Assembly: GCA_049305865.1 (NCBI GenBank)
Contig: JBAQPP010000014.1
Coordinates: 1 to 64,000 of the forward strand
Origin: UBA6263 sp049305865
GTDB taxonomy: Bacteria; Patescibacteriota; Gracilibacteria; Absconditabacterales; Absconditicoccaceae
DNA length: 64,000 nucleotides
Direction: 5' to 3'
Below, piece after piece: positions 46,717-59,093 of the stretch. The notes beneath the pieces were generated by a model that saw only the letters and a program-made list of their open reading frames with translations, was not told the DNA's origin and searched no databases. The position numbers and the translations under genes are program-made. Within the stretch, counting starts at the first letter, position 1; each line of letters opens with the position of its first letter.

Positions 46717-48195
46717 TTAGTAAAGTATATATCTATCATCATATCAGTAATAATAACTTTTTATTCTCAATATATCTCATTTATTTATTCAAGCACTTTC
46801 AAACAATCCCAAAAATCATCTTTCTTCCATGGTCTTCCAAAATCGTAATTCAGCTTCATCATTTCATCGTTGTAGTATAAATACCAATTTACATATTTCA
46901 GGATTTGATATTTTCCACACTTTTCAATATCTAAAATTAACCTCTTCTACATATCCCTGTTCCAATAATAATGGTTTATCCTGTTCAGTGATATCCTCTA
47001 TCATATTTTCAGAAACCCTATGAGTTATTTTCCTCTCCAAAGCTTCATTATATGTAACATAAGATGATGATTTTAAAATTTCTACAAATTTATTGAGTAT
47101 CTCATCTAAACCAAAATGCGTAGCAGCAGAAATAACAAAAGTATTTTTTTCAAGTGATTTATCCGTAATTTTTTTCCACTTATTATTTTTTATAAAAATT
47201 AAAAATTGCTTAAAAACCTGTTTCTTATACTCTTGTATAATTTCCATATCGTTTACCAAATCGTATTTATTTATCAGTATTAATATTTTTTTATGTATTA
47301 TAATTTCTTCTCATTTACTAACAAGGAAGTGAATATAGCCCTCTTCTTCTTTTATGATAATTTCATCATCATCTCATAGCTCAAATTTTTCTTTTACATA
47401 AACATCTATCTCTCATAAAAGTTGATTCAGATCGTTTATTCAACTATCGTATCTAGAAGCATCCAATAAAAAACAGAATACCTTTGATTTTAATATATGT
47501 CTCAAAAATGCGTTACCAAGTCATTTTCCGCTAGATGCTCACTGTATCAATCATGGAATATCTATTACATTAAAATTATAATTTCAAACATTCACTGATC
47601 ATAAATTTGGAATCAATGTAGTAAATGGATATTCAGCAACCTTAGCTTTTGTATGAGAAATAGCATTTATAAGAGAAGATTTTCATACACTTGGAGTCCC
47701 TATCAGAGCTACATCGGCAAGTAACTGAAGTTCTAGAGTTATATCTCTTTTTTGTCATGGTTCACCCAATAGACAAAACGTCGGATACTGATTAACAGCA
47801 TTTTTAAAATGAATATTTCATTTTCATCCATCTCATCATTTCAAAGCAATCCACTTTTCTTTATCTTCAATAAAATGGTGTAAGATATCTCATGTAACAG
47901 AATCTTTGATAATCGTCCCTACAGGAACAGTTAAAGTGACATCTTCAGCATCAGCACCAAATTGATCTTTTGTTCTTCACTGTTCTCCAGGTTTTGGTTT
48001 AAAGTTTTTTCTATATCTATAAGCCAATAAAGTATTTTCATCTTTAGATGCAACAAAAACTATTGATCCACCATTTCATCAATCTCCACCAGATGGTCAT
48101 CAAAAAGCTTCCTTAGCTTCCCTTCTACCAGACGCTATACCATCTCCTCACTTCCCTGATTCTATACTTATTTTTACTTCATCATAAAACTGCAT
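46717..48195 (-). CDS. obgE: GTPase Obg/CgtA
   Basis: This 492-residue ribosome-associated GTPase has the glycine-rich Obg domain (GKGGDGIASGRREAKEAFGG, then PSGGDGGNGG, with many TGA glycines). The G domain has G1 GTPSVGKSSL, G3 DIPGL and G4 NKYD. The C-terminal OCT domain ends KTMEERGFLGLFESAGINKG. It is longer than the usual 340-460 residues because of an insertion within the G domain (about nt 47200-47450 region). It is probably co-transcribed with the downstream dehydrogenase and rlmH. Confidence 0.95.
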
Positions 48196-48304
48196 AATTA
48201 TTTTTTGTAATAAAATTTAATATATAATAAAAATCCTGACCACAAAAAAAAGGGCTTTTGAAAATTTTTACATTACATAAAAAATAGTCAACGATTTGGC
48301 ATAG

Positions 48305-48463
48305 TCCTCCGCGTAAGTCGGGGGATTCTTTACAAACCTGCCCCGCAATGGCAGTGGTTGTTTGAGCTGCTAATCATACTAAAAAAGCAAATTAAATATT
48401 TGTAGCGAGTCTTGTAAAGAACTAGCTTTTTTGCCTACTTTTTAGGCGATGATAAAAAGTAGG
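48305..48463. repeat. Structured intergenic element, copy 2
   Basis: The 408-bp gap between obgE and tRNA-Lys has no gene. It holds the same modules as copy 1, rearranged: the 22-nt motif (48305-48326) comes first. Then comes the inverted repeat TTCTTTACAAA (48326) with TTGTAAAGAAC (48412), enclosing TTTGAGCTGCTAAT, and then CTAGCTTTTTTGC. A 10-bp hairpin CCTACTTTTT/AAAAAGTAGG follows (48434-48463). A second small hairpin (CTGCCCCGCAATGGCAG) lies inside. Confidence 0.65.
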
Positions 48464-48603
48464 TCTCCGAAGGAAAATTTTAGTTACAAATTTCAGTACA
48501 CAAAAAATCCAATTATATAAAGATAAAACGATTTCAAATTGAATTCCAAAAGTATATCCTTATATATCATTCACGCGTTTTTTTTGTTAATTATAAAAAT
48601 TAT

Positions 48604-48676
48604 GGGGTGGTAGCTTAGTTGGTAGAGCAGGTCCCTCTTAAGGACAAGGTCCGGGGTTCGAATCCCCGCCACCCCA
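48604..48676 (+). tRNA. tRNA-Lys (anticodon CTT)
   Basis: It forms a full cloverleaf. The acceptor is GGGGTGG/CCACCCC with discriminator A, and the D arm is GCTTAGTTGGTAGAGC. The anticodon loop CTCTTAA gives CTT, and the T arm is CCGGGGTTCGAATCCCCG. The outer anticodon-stem pair is G-A. CCA is not encoded, in line with the CCA-adding enzyme gene just downstream. Confidence 0.95.
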
Positions 48677-48690
48677 AAATATATAAAAGT

Positions 48691-48714
48691 ATAGGCATAA
48701 TAGCCTATTTTTTT
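48691..48714 (+). terminator. Intrinsic terminator after tRNA-Lys
   Basis: ATAGGC-ATAATA-GCCTAT is followed by seven T. It is placed 14 bp after the tRNA. Confidence 0.7.
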
Positions 48715-48785
48715 GTTTTACAAAAAACTTGTTATTCTATATTAAATTGTTACTTTATAACACGTTTACAATTTATAATTCAGTA

Positions 48786-50525
48786 ATGCTCAATTTTGAA
48801 AATATTGCTCTACTCGATAAACACATAAAATATCTAAACAAAAAACTTAAAAATAAGAATATTTTTCTTGTTGGTTGATCTGTAAGAGATATATTATTAT
48901 GAGTAGAAAACTCACCTACTGATATAGATTTTACAATGGCGTGAAATCCTACAAAAATCTATAATCAAATAGATAAAGAAGATATATCTCATTTTATGAC
49001 AGAAAAATTCTGAACTATAACTCTTATAAAAGATGAAATTAAGTATGAACTCACACCTCTACGCACAGAATCTTGATATAAAGATACCCGTCATCCTGAC
49101 AAAATCACACGAAGTGATGATATCATTTTAGATTCTGCTAGAAGAGATTTTACAATTAATTGTATTTATTATTTTTCTACTGAATATAAGTTTAAAGTTT
49201 GAAAAAATAAAAATATTGAAGAAAAAAGAAATTACTTAGATGCAATCAAAGAAGATTGAATAAATTTTTTCCCTGGTCTAAATATCTTAATAATACAAAA
49301 ACATGATTATATACAAAAACTATTTAAAGACTGAATTTTCCAACCAGATTTTTTAGACTATTTATTAGATATTACCAAAAATAAAACAGTAATACAATGA
49401 AAGTCCAAAAATATTGAAATAAGCTCAAACATAATAAGAATAATAATAGATCCATTCAATTGAATACAAGACATTATAATCAGGAAGTTACAAACTTGCT
49501 GAAATCCAGACAAAAGATTCCAAGAAGATGCTCTTAGATTGATAAGAGCCATTAGATTTGTAAATGTATGCAACCAAAAATTACAAGATCAAACTACAAT
49601 CAAAGAAAATAAAATATCACTTTTTGATTTTGAAAAAGAAACATGGATAAGTCTAAAAAAAAATTCTAAACTTATAAAAAATATAGCCAAAGAAAGGATA
49701 AAAGAAGAACTCTTCAAAGCTTTTAAAAATTGAAACCCATTTTGATTTACGGCCTTATTAGACGAGTCTAGTATGCTAAAATATCTATTTCCATCCCTTG
49801 CAAAAACAAAAAAAATCGAGCAACCTATAAGATATCATCCATTTGATGTTTATGCACATACTATGCTTACTCTTTACCAATTACAAAAAATAAATACTGA
49901 TCCTATAGTGAGGTTCGCGATGTTATATCACGACGTAGGTAAACCATTACAATTTGCAGAGTACAAAAACGGTCTTTCAAAAGATGAAATAAGAGAAATA
50001 ATGGCTTGACCAAACAATCATAGAAGAAGTGGCCCTCAACTAGCAAAAAAAGATTTTTCAAAACTTTGATTTTCCAGTAAAGAAATTATTGAAGTATGTA
50101 ATTATATAGCTCGACATCATAAACCAGAAGAAATTTTAAATGCCACAATAGAAAATAGAGAAAAAAAACTTAGAAAATTTTTAAGTGACGCCTGATTTGA
50201 TAGAGTAAACAACGTATTTGACATAGCCATAGCAGATAGATTGTGACAATATAATCCTCTACAAAATAGCAGTGATATTTCAGATGTACGAGAACTCAAG
50301 ACTCAGTTAAAAAAATTAAATGATAAAGAAGGTCAATTTACCATAAAGAATCTTGTAATAGATTGAAATGATATAATCAGATATTTTAAAATGAAACCTT
50401 GACCCATAATATGAGAACTTATACAAAAAACATTAAATCGAGTAATGGACGATATTAAACATAGAAACAAAAAAGAGAAGATATTAGAATTTCTAAGAAA
50501 ATACCTTAAAAATAAACCTATATAA
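48786..50525 (+). CDS. cca: CCA tRNA nucleotidyltransferase
   Basis: This 579-residue enzyme adds or repairs the CCA end of tRNAs. The head domain has FLVGGSVRDILLG and DIDF (catalytic DxD). A later RRDFTINCIYYF and RFQEDALRLIRAIRFV are class II signatures. The C-terminal half contains an HD hydrolase-like motif (MLYHDVGKPL). It is larger than many homologues because of an insertion around residues 150-230 rich in Lys/Asn/Ile. It lies directly downstream of a tRNA gene that lacks an encoded CCA. Confidence 0.93.
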
Positions 50526-50550
50526 AAAGGTTTTTACTACACTTCAATTA

Positions 50551-50583
50551 AAAAGCATTTAAACGCTTTGTAAATTTGCTTTT
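50551..50583 (+). terminator. Possible terminator after cca
   Basis: AAAAGCATTTA pairs with TAAATTTGCTTTT with a small bulge, followed by ATTTGAT. The stem is AT-rich and the T-run modest. Confidence 0.4.
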
Positions 50584-50637
50584 ATTTGATATTTGATTAT
50601 AATTTAACTACGTGCATTTTAGCGTATCCACAAGATA

Positions 50638-53139
50638 ATGAATGCCGAATTGATAACAGTCATCACTACTCTATTAATCCTATGAATAATCATAGGTCTA
50701 TGAATGATCTTTTTTAGATTAATAATTTTAAATTTTGTAAAAAAACATAAACAAGAACAAGCAGATAAATTGAGATTTTTACAGATCAGAATACCCAAAA
50801 ACGCCGTAGCAAAAAGTTCAGATATAGAAGCTACCGACCATACACAAACAATGAAAAACAATATAGATCTTATGAATCAGGTTTATAAAAATTTTTACGC
50901 AATATATGAAGACAAACGAAAATTTAAAAAACGATGAAATAATTATATAAGTATGGAAATCTTAGTAGAGAAAGAAATGATAAAATTTATAATATGAGTA
51001 CCAGAAGATCACCTATCAACAGTAGAAAAAATGATAGCTTCCTTCTACGCTTGAGCAATAGTAGATAGTATAGATCAACCCAAATTACTAGAAGCAGGTA
51101 AATATATGGCGTGAGGAGAATTCGGGCTCACAAAACATAGTGTACATCCCATCAAAACATATGAATCTTTTGAAGCAGATCCTATGGATAGTATACTTTC
51201 TTCATGTTCGCAAATAGATAAAAATGAAAAATTACTCTTACAAATATTAGTAGAACCACTCGCAGAAGATCGATTAAAAAAATTAAGAAAAAAAGCTGAA
51301 AAAATAAAAGAAGGAAGAGACCATTGACGATGGGTATCTACTTTTTTAAAAATTTGGAAATGATTAAAAGAAGATTCCAAAAACGATAAATCAAAAAAAG
51401 ACGAAGACGAACACAAACATGACTTCTCACAGCAACAATTATGAGACTTCGATAAGAAGATGGATGACGAATTATTTAGCGTAAAAATAAGAACATTTGC
51501 TACTTCTACAACCCCAGAAAGACCCAAAAAAATAATTGATGATATATCAAGACTATTCAACCAATACAACTATATATGATTAAATACAATCAAGTTCAAA
51601 AAAGCAAAGGACATAGTAAATTTTGCAAAAGAAACTATCCAGAGAATATTCTTTACAGATAGATGACGATGGACTAATATAAATGAAATGGACAAAAAAA
51701 TGATATTAAATATCAAAGAACTTTCATCAATTGTTCACTTTCCACACGCTAGATTCAATCTCAATCCTCGTATTTCACGACAAAGATATAAAATTATTCC
51801 AGCTCCAGACAATCTACCATTAGAATGAATATTATTATGATATAATACTTACTGAGGTGTTAAAAAAGAAGTAAGACTAAGAATAGATAACGACGATAGA
51901 TTTAGACACGTATATATTTTATGACAAACAGGTTCAGGTAAATCTACTTTAATGCGGACATCTATGCTTGAAGATTTAAGATTAGAAAATTGATTTTGTC
52001 TTATAGATCCACATTGAGATTTGGTAGATCATATTATGGAACGTTTTCCAAAAGAAAGAATAGATGATCTTATATATTTTGATCTTTCTAATACAGAATA
52101 TCCTATTGCTTTTAATCCATTAGATGGTACAGATAATGAAGACGAAAGAGATGTGGTCACAAATGATCTAGTGGAAATGTTTGTATCTATGTATTGAGAA
52201 GAAATATTTGGTCCACGTATACAAGATTATTTCCGTAACGCCTGCTTTCTATTAATGGAACAAGCAGAATGATGAACTCTTGTCGATATTATGAGATTAT
52301 TTACTGATGATGCTTATGCAGAATCCAAAATAAGAAATGTAAAAAATCCTGTAATTGCCGCTCGGTGGAACAAAACTTATAAGAAGATGTGAGATAGAGA
52401 AAAAGCTGAAATTATACCATTTATACAAGCAAAATTCTGACCATTTACTACTGGTACATATATTAGAAATGTGATATGACAACCCAAATCAGCATTCAAT
52501 TTTTTTGATGCAATGAACCAGAAAAAAGTAATATTGGTAAAATTAGCAAAATGATTAACAGGTGAAGTAAATAGTCAACTTGTAGGTAGGATGATTACTA
52601 TGCAGATCAAACTTGCCGCTCTCAAAAGAGCTGGTTTAGATCCCAAAGATAGAAAACCATATTTCTTATATATAGATGAATTCCAAAATTATGTATCAAA
52701 ATCTATAGAAAGTATATTATCTGAAGCCAGAAAATATAAACTTGGCTTAACGATTGCTCACCAATATATAGATCAATTAAAACAAGAATGACTATGATGA
52801 AATCTAGACCTTTCAAAAACAATTTTTGGTAACATAGGTAATTTATTTATATACAAAGTCTGAGCACCAGATGCAGAATTTTTAGAAAAGGAGATGTCCC
52901 CAGAATTTTCTCAGACAGATCTAGTAAATGCCGATGTACATAGAGCCGTATGTAAAATTGCTATAAACAACCAACAAACAAGACCATTTAGTTTTCAAAC
53001 AGATCTACCTTTCCCAGCTTTCAAACCAATTTTAAATAATCCAGAAAAAATAGAAATCATGAAACAGATTTCTGCCCTTAAACGATGAACCAAAAGAGAA
53101 TTAGTAGATAAAGAAATTTACTTTAGAGTATGAGTTTAG
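50638..53139 (+). CDS. TraD/VirD4-like membrane-associated ATPase (DUF87/HerA-type)
   Basis: This 833-residue protein has an N-terminal membrane helix (ITVITTLLILWGIIIGLGMI) and a long region like those preceding the helicase in candidate-phylum TraD proteins. The P-loop ATPase has Walker A at about residue 429 (GQTGSGKSTL, first Gly TGA), IDPHGDLVDHIM, and Walker B at about 680 (YIDEFQNYV). ARKYKLGLTIAHQYIDQL matches the TraG/VirD4 coupling-protein class. It couples DNA or proteins to a secretion channel in type IV systems. No relaxase or VirB4 gene is nearby, so it may serve a chromosomal secretion or uptake system. Confidence 0.87.
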
Positions 53140-54271
53140 TTTTATTAGAATATATATCCAATTCCGCCAATAATGATCAACTAATATTATATTCCAAACC
53201 AGGAAAGTTTTTTCTTTGATTATCCAAAAATTCATATATATCTCACAATAAAAAATTGTTTTTTAGTCAAACAAAAAAATGTTTTTTAGACATTTTTAAA
53301 TTACTATATAATTCTCATAAATTAGTCAAATTATATAAAATATAAGAATAATTATGATCTTTTAATTTATTATTATCTTCAAATATTCTTTTATACATAG
53401 CTAGTATGTCTTTTGTATACTTTCAATAAAAATCCTTTCTAAATTCCAAAAAGGAAGCATATTTTTGCTTATCTTTCTTTAAATCCTCAAATGATTCAAT
53501 ATTTTTTAAATCTAATCTTTCTTTAATATATGTTTTTGCCCATAATATAAACTCATCAAAAGATTTTATGCCACTAAAAAAAGCTTCTTTCAAAATATTA
53601 TTCATTTTTATATTTTCTTCATTTTCTTGTATTAATTTTAATTCGTCTAAAGTTTCTTCAATATAATCTTTTATATCTTTAATTAAAAATCTAACAAAAT
53701 TATTCAATTCAGGATCTTTTGATATTTTTGATTTAAGGAAACCTTTTAAAGTTTTAATTTTTATTTTCAAATTTCCCTCATCATATTTATTCCAATCAAA
53801 ATTTTCAAAAACCTCATAACAATTATTTTCATCAAACTCTGACTTAATTCAGAAAAGAGAAGATATATCAGATCGATCTAAAGTTTCTAGGACTTCTAAA
53901 ATTTGTAAAAGTTCTAATTTCGGTATAACAGCATTTTCGTCTAATGGTTTATATTGTGATTCAAAATAATTCTCTAATAATTTATATATATCGAACATTA
54001 AAGAAAAATCAGAATCTTTTAATCATTTTATATAATTTATATCGTATTTTTCTGCAATTTTCTTTTCAATATTAATATCTCAAATAATCTCATTCAAAAG
54101 GATAAAAAAGCTCTTCTTATTATCTATAAATTCTTTTCTTCAATCTTCAAATTGAAACATTCACGAAGATAATAAAGTTTTTATAAAATCAAAGACTAGA
54201 GTTAGTTCATTGAATATTTCTATACTATTAGGTGCTTTATTAGAATTTAAATCATTAACAGGACTATTCAT
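53123..54271 (-). CDS. Uncharacterised helical 382-residue protein
   Basis: The protein is rich in Asn, Lys, Glu and Leu and is predicted almost entirely helical, with coiled-coil-like stretches (FIKDIKDYIEETLDELKLIQ). It has no signal peptide or membrane helix. No family is recognised. Several TGA codons lie inside. Its last 17 bp overlap, in convergent orientation, the end of the TraD-like ATPase gene. The start ATG at 54271 is followed by MNSPVNDLNSNKAP. Confidence 0.75.
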
Positions 54272-54348
54272 TATTTAATATAATAATAAAAATAGCTATA
54301 TATTATTACCAATAATATATAAAAATGTCAATCTATCTCAATACCAAA

Positions 54349-55143
54349 TTATAATTTATAAATATTTTTGAAATTCTTTTCAATTTGCCCTTGTAGGGCA
54401 TTTTTTTCTTTTCAAAAAAATTCAGATACATAGTCATATATATATATCACATTAGCAGGTTCATTCTGAGTTCATCTGACAATCTGAGGTGATAGATATG
54501 GAGCATCCGTCTCAAGTAACAATTGATCTTCTCAAACAATTTTTAAACTTTCACGTAATTCATCAGCCTTCTTGTAAGTCACATTACCACAAAATCATAT
54601 ATATAATTTTGGGAATAATGATTGTAGTATTTTTATTTGTTCTGGGCCATAACCTCGACAATGAAAATATATAATAAGATTTTTATAATTTTTTAAAATA
54701 TTCAAAGTCTGATCAAACGCAGTTCTAGAATGTACTACCAATGGTAAGTCCAATTCTTGTACAAGATTACATTGCATAGCAAAAAGTTCTTTTTGCAAAT
54801 CCAAGGTCTGCTCAGTTCATGGAAAATATAAATCAATCCCACACTCACCTACTGCAACTATATTATCTTTGTTATCTATAATTAATTGTTTTAGCTCCTC
54901 CATCTTAGATCAAATAGTTTTCATATCATCATTTTGAGTTAATATCTCAGGATGCAATCACAAAGTAATTTTCAAATCAAATTTTTTTGCCAAAACAATA
55001 GCGTTATTGTTATATTCCTCACTTGCTCAGACAATAATCATTGATTTTCATCATATATCAACAAATTTCTGAATATATTTTTCAGCATTAGCAAAAAGCT
55101 CTGGACTATTTAAGTGTGTATGTGCGTCATAATACATTGACAT
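54349..55143 (-). CDS. tatD: TatD family metal-dependent hydrolase
   Basis: This 264-residue TIM-barrel deoxyribonuclease family protein shows the metal ligands of the family: DAHTHLNS near the N-terminus, AVGECGIDLYF, LVVHSRTAFD, YFHCRGYG and LLETDAPYLSP. TatD enzymes act as 3'-5' exonucleases. Two starts (MSM) are possible and the upstream one is used. Conserved glycines (GECGID) include TGA. The 76 bp downstream separate it from the helical protein, with no clear terminator. Confidence 0.93.
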
Positions 55144-55245
55144 ATAATCTACAATTTAAATATTACAATTAAGTTTTTCCTTGCTTTAATTATACAATTT
55201 CTTAAATACTAATCAAACCAATTTTTTTATATTTTGAAAATAATA

Positions 55246-56448
55246 ATGGTAGGATTAGTAATTTGAATTTTGATGTTTATGTCATTGGTTTTGATACATG
55301 AACTTGGTCATTTTATTGCAGCAAAAAAAAGCTGAGTAAAAGTATTAGAATTTGGTATAGGTATACCACCCAAAGCATGTAAACTATGGACAGATAAATC
55401 ATGAACAGAATATACTCTAAACTGGATACCTCTAGGATGATTTGTAAGGCTCAAATGAGAAGATCCAAAAGTTCCAGACGAATTCAACGCAAAAGATAGT
55501 CTTATAAAAGCCAACATACGGAGAAAACTTATAATTATGGTAGCTTGAGTATTTATGAACTTTTTGTTAGCATGGATATTATTTACCGCTATATTTACTG
55601 CATGAGTAAAACCTATTTCTATAATACCAGAGAATGCATTAGTGTCACAAAGCAAAAGTTATTTAATGCCTACAATATCTTTTTTGGATGAGAATTGATT
55701 TGTTAGCGGAGATATACAGAAATCTAAAGCAATAGTAGAGACTGTAATGCCAGATATGTTATGATCCCAATTATGAATACTATCTGGAGATATTATTTCA
55801 CAGATAAATGAAACTCCAATAAATACACGAAATATAGGCAGAACACTACAAAATAATATCTGAAAAGATATCCAAATAACAATCAATAGAAATGATCAAA
55901 CAATAATACAAAATTGAAAATGTCCTGATGATCAATGTTTATTATGAATATCAATAGTATCCTCATGAAATATAGAAATCAAAGACATCAAAGCTCCATT
56001 TAAACAAGCAATAGTTATGTGATTACAAGAAATCAAAGCTGAAACCAATCTAACATTAAATGCTTTATGAAAATTATGAAAAGATTTATTATCATTCAAT
56101 GGTAAAAGAATTAAAGAATCTGTAAATAAACTAGCATGACCAGCATGAGCAATAAAATTTTGAGATAAACTTATACAAGAACAAGATTGGATGGCTTATC
56201 TATGATTTGCTTGAATCATCTCACTAGCTCTAGCTATTTTTAATATACTACCAATTCCTGCACTTGATGGTGGTAGAATATTATGAAGCTTGATACAACG
56301 AGCATGAAGATTCAAAGCGGAAAAATATTTCAACATAGAATGATATATCAACTTAGTATTTTTCATCTTACTTATGTGATTGGGTATATATATATTATTC
56401 AAAGATCTTATAGTCTTCTGGTGAGTAAATATTCCTTTCATTTCATAA
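55246..56448 (+). CDS. rseP: RIP zinc metalloprotease RseP/SpoIVFB family
   Basis: This 400-residue intramembrane site-2 protease has HExxH at residues 18-22 (LIHELGHFIAAKKSG) in the first membrane helix. It has GGFVRLKGED, a PDZ-like middle region, and the second metal-binding motif in the last part (ILPIPALDGGRI). Three to four membrane helices are visible. It probably cleaves membrane-bound anti-sigma factors or signal peptide remnants. The start is an ATG giving the usual short N-terminus before HExxH. A strong terminator follows. Confidence 0.93.
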
Positions 56449-56497
56449 AAAAAAATCTAATCATCAAACTAGACAATTAAATAAAATTTCAATTAAT

Positions 56498-56522
56498 CCC
56501 GCAATATCTGCGGGTTTTTTTT
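56498..56522 (+). terminator. Intrinsic terminator after rseP
   Basis: CCCGCA-ATATC-TGCGGG is followed by eight T. It is a classical terminator, one of the most GC-rich short spots in the region. Confidence 0.9.
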
Positions 56523-56529
56523 AAAAAAA

Positions 56530-56958
56530 TTAATTTACTATTTTCACATCTTCGTTACATCACTTTTCTATATCTACTTCATGTTGATAAGAAGATCTAG
56601 AATAGAAAGGTAAATTTTTCTCCAGATTTCATATTTCTTCTGTTTTAAGACTTTTATATTCTTGGTTAATTTTTTTAATCAATTCAACAGGAACACACTT
56701 TCTATCTTCAGCTGTCTTGATTAATTCTTTATAATATTTCTCTAATGAATATTTTCTTTTTAATAATTCTCAATTTTTACCTATCACTTCATTAAATATA
56801 ACAGAGGCTTTTTGGAATATTATTTGAAATCAAGAAAATATAGATACTCTTTCAGCAGGATTGTTTTGGATATAAATAAAACAAAATAACAATAATACTA
56901 ATCATATAACAAATTTCACAACATTTCTTTTAAAATCTATTTTCCTTTCTGGATCCAT
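56530..56958 (-). CDS. Small single-helix membrane protein
   Basis: This 142-residue protein has a short basic N-terminus (MDPERKIDFKRNVVKF), then one hydrophobic helix (VIGLVLLLFCFIYIQ). A charged helical domain follows, presumed outside the cytoplasm and containing two cysteines (RKCVPVEL, KGCNEDVK). No family is recognised. It converges with rseP across the shared terminator region. Confidence 0.7.
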
Positions 56959-57039
56959 AATTTTTCTTACAAATAAAAAACACATAACAACTCTTAATAT
57001 TGTTTTAATTTATATTTTCAACACTTAAATTTAAAATAA

Positions 57040-57115
57040 GACGCCAAAAATCCCCAAAGGATTTTAACGTCGTTTTTATCCCGCAAAGCGGAATAGAAAT
57101 TATTCAAATTTCTAT
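57040..57115. repeat. Three consecutive hairpins in the 56959-57200 gap
   Basis: Hairpin 1 (57040-57071) pairs GACG/CGTC and AAAATCC/GGATTTT and is followed by GTTTTTAT. Hairpin 2 is CCGC-AAA-GCGG (57081-57091). Hairpin 3 pairs ATAGAAAT/ATTTCTAT (ending about 57115). They sit upstream of the glycosyltransferase on the plus strand and upstream of the small membrane protein on the minus strand. They could be terminator, leader or small RNA structures. Confidence 0.5.
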
Positions 57116-57200
57116 GTAGGAAAAAACAATTTGCAAATCACACTAAACTAATTAATTATATTAGATATTTTCCAATATTTTATTGTTTCAATATTTTTTT

Positions 57201-58313
57201 ATGAAATTTGCTTTTGTACATTGTCGGATTTTTCCTTGAGGAGCTCTAAATGTATTTCAAGATCTAATCAAAGAAGATTTTTCCAATCCAGATAACAAAA
57301 TAAGTAATTCTCAAATATTCACACTAGTTTCAGATATAAAATATATGGAGATATGAAACATAAAAATAAAAATCAAGACTGCTCTTCCCTCATGGATAAA
57401 TAAAATTTTCATATATTTTACAAATCATAAGGTCTTTATACTGTCTCAAATATTTGATTATCGTAATTTAATATTTTTCTATCCATTACTTACCAGACTA
57501 CTATCCAAAAAAATTAAAAAATATAAACCTGATCATATCATCATATCATCATTCGCTATTTCCAAAAATATAAATATTCCCAATTGATGTAAAAGTAAAC
57601 TATATCTACATTCTCCTATGCAATATATACGAAGCCATTATGATGAATATTCCCAAAAGATAAAATGACGAAAATGATTTTTATTTAAATTTATCGTAAA
57701 AAGATTAAGAAAATGGGATAAAAAATTTACCAAATTCGATGTCTGTTATGCAAACAGTTATTATACTCAAAAACTTGCAAAAGAAATTTATTGAATAGAC
57801 TGCCAAATAAAATATCCCACAGTCAAAGAAGAATATTTCACTACAGTGACAAGCACCAATCCAGTCAATTATTATGTCTACGTTGGTAGATTAGTAAATT
57901 TTGTAAGAGAGTCAGATTTAATTATTAGATTATTTAATCATCTCAAACTACCACTCATAGCCATATGATCTTGACCAGATGAATTATATCTAAAATCAAT
58001 CGCCTGAGATAGTATCATCTTTACATGACGATGACCAACATGAATGATAGATATCATTAAAAATTCAAAATGACTAATAAATTTAACAAAAGAAAGTTTT
58101 GGTTTATGAACAGTTGAAGCACTATTACTATGAGTACCTGTATTCGGTTATAATCAATGAGCCACTCCAGAACTTGTAGATAAAGACTCTTGAATATTAG
58201 TAGATAATAAATATATGAAAACACTTATTGAAAAATTCCAAGAATTTTCAAATACTCAGCGAAATAGGAATATAATAGCAGAAAATATAAGAAAAAAACT
58301 AAATAATAATTAA
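57201..58313 (+). CDS. Glycosyltransferase, GT4-like (GT-B fold)
   Basis: This 370-residue protein starts MKFAFVHCRIFPGGALNVFQ, the N-terminal strand-loop of GT-B enzymes with glycines before a helix. The C-terminal half has YYVYVGRLVNF, LIAIGSGPDEL and IIFTGRGPTG. ESFGLGTVEALLLGVPVFGY is the E-x7-E-like nucleotide-sugar site of GT4 glycosyltransferases. It probably acts in cell-surface polysaccharide synthesis. Conserved glycines here are mostly TGA. Confidence 0.88.
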
Positions 58314-58343
58314 TACACAGTTTTACATTTATCGCTTATAATA

Positions 58344-59093
58344 ATGTCTCAATTATGGTTCTATTCAATCATTAGCGTATTAATAATAAGTTTAATATCA
58401 TTAATATGAATTTTTACTTTATGAATGAAAGTAGAAAAACTCAAAAAAACTCTGATTTATCTAGTAAGTTTCTCTGCTTGATGATTGTTATGAGATGCTT
58501 TTATACATCTATTACCAGAAGTAGTAGAAGATAATTGATTCACGATACTTACGTCTTTTTTTGTTTTATCTTGAATATTGTTTGGACTTATAACAGAAAA
58601 AGTGATCCACCGGAATCATTGTCATATGCCTATTACCAAAACACATATTCATCCATTTGCATACATGAATTTGGTATGAGATATAGTACACAATTTTATT
58701 GATTGATTGATTATATGAGCTAGTTATCTAATTAGTATACCAACATGAATAGCTACTAGTATAGCTGTATTATTGCATGAAATACCACAAGAAATATGAG
58801 ACTTTGGAGTATTGATACATTGATGATTTAGTAAAAAAAGAGCTCTATTAGTAAATTTTTTAACAGCACTCACCGCTATTGTATGAGTAGTTATAGCGCT
58901 AAGTTTAAGTCAGTATAGTTCTCAACTAGTCCAATTTTTGATACCATTTGCAGCATGATCATTTATATATATAGCATGATCTGATCTTATACCAGAGCTT
59001 CATAAAGAAAATAAATTATTACAATGATTATTACAGATATTATGTTTCTTGCTTTGAATAGGACTTATGAGCTTATTGATTTTCCTAGAATAA
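58344..59093 (+). CDS. ZIP family metal transporter
   Basis: This 249-residue protein has seven or eight hydrophobic helices. It shows the ZIP signature motifs HNFIDGLIIGASYLI in one helix and HEIPQEIGDFGVLIHGG in the next. A His-rich loop (HRNHCHMPITKTHIHPF) lies between helices, as is usual in zinc importers. The family carries divalent metals such as zinc into the cytoplasm. It starts 30 bp after the glycosyltransferase gene. The tail overlaps the TGA-readthrough end of the opposite gene by 29 bp. Confidence 0.92.

Noticed and set aside
51075..51569. 164-residue minus-strand ORF
   Set aside because: It is antisense to the TraD-like ATPase; it is Ser/Phe-rich with no domain.
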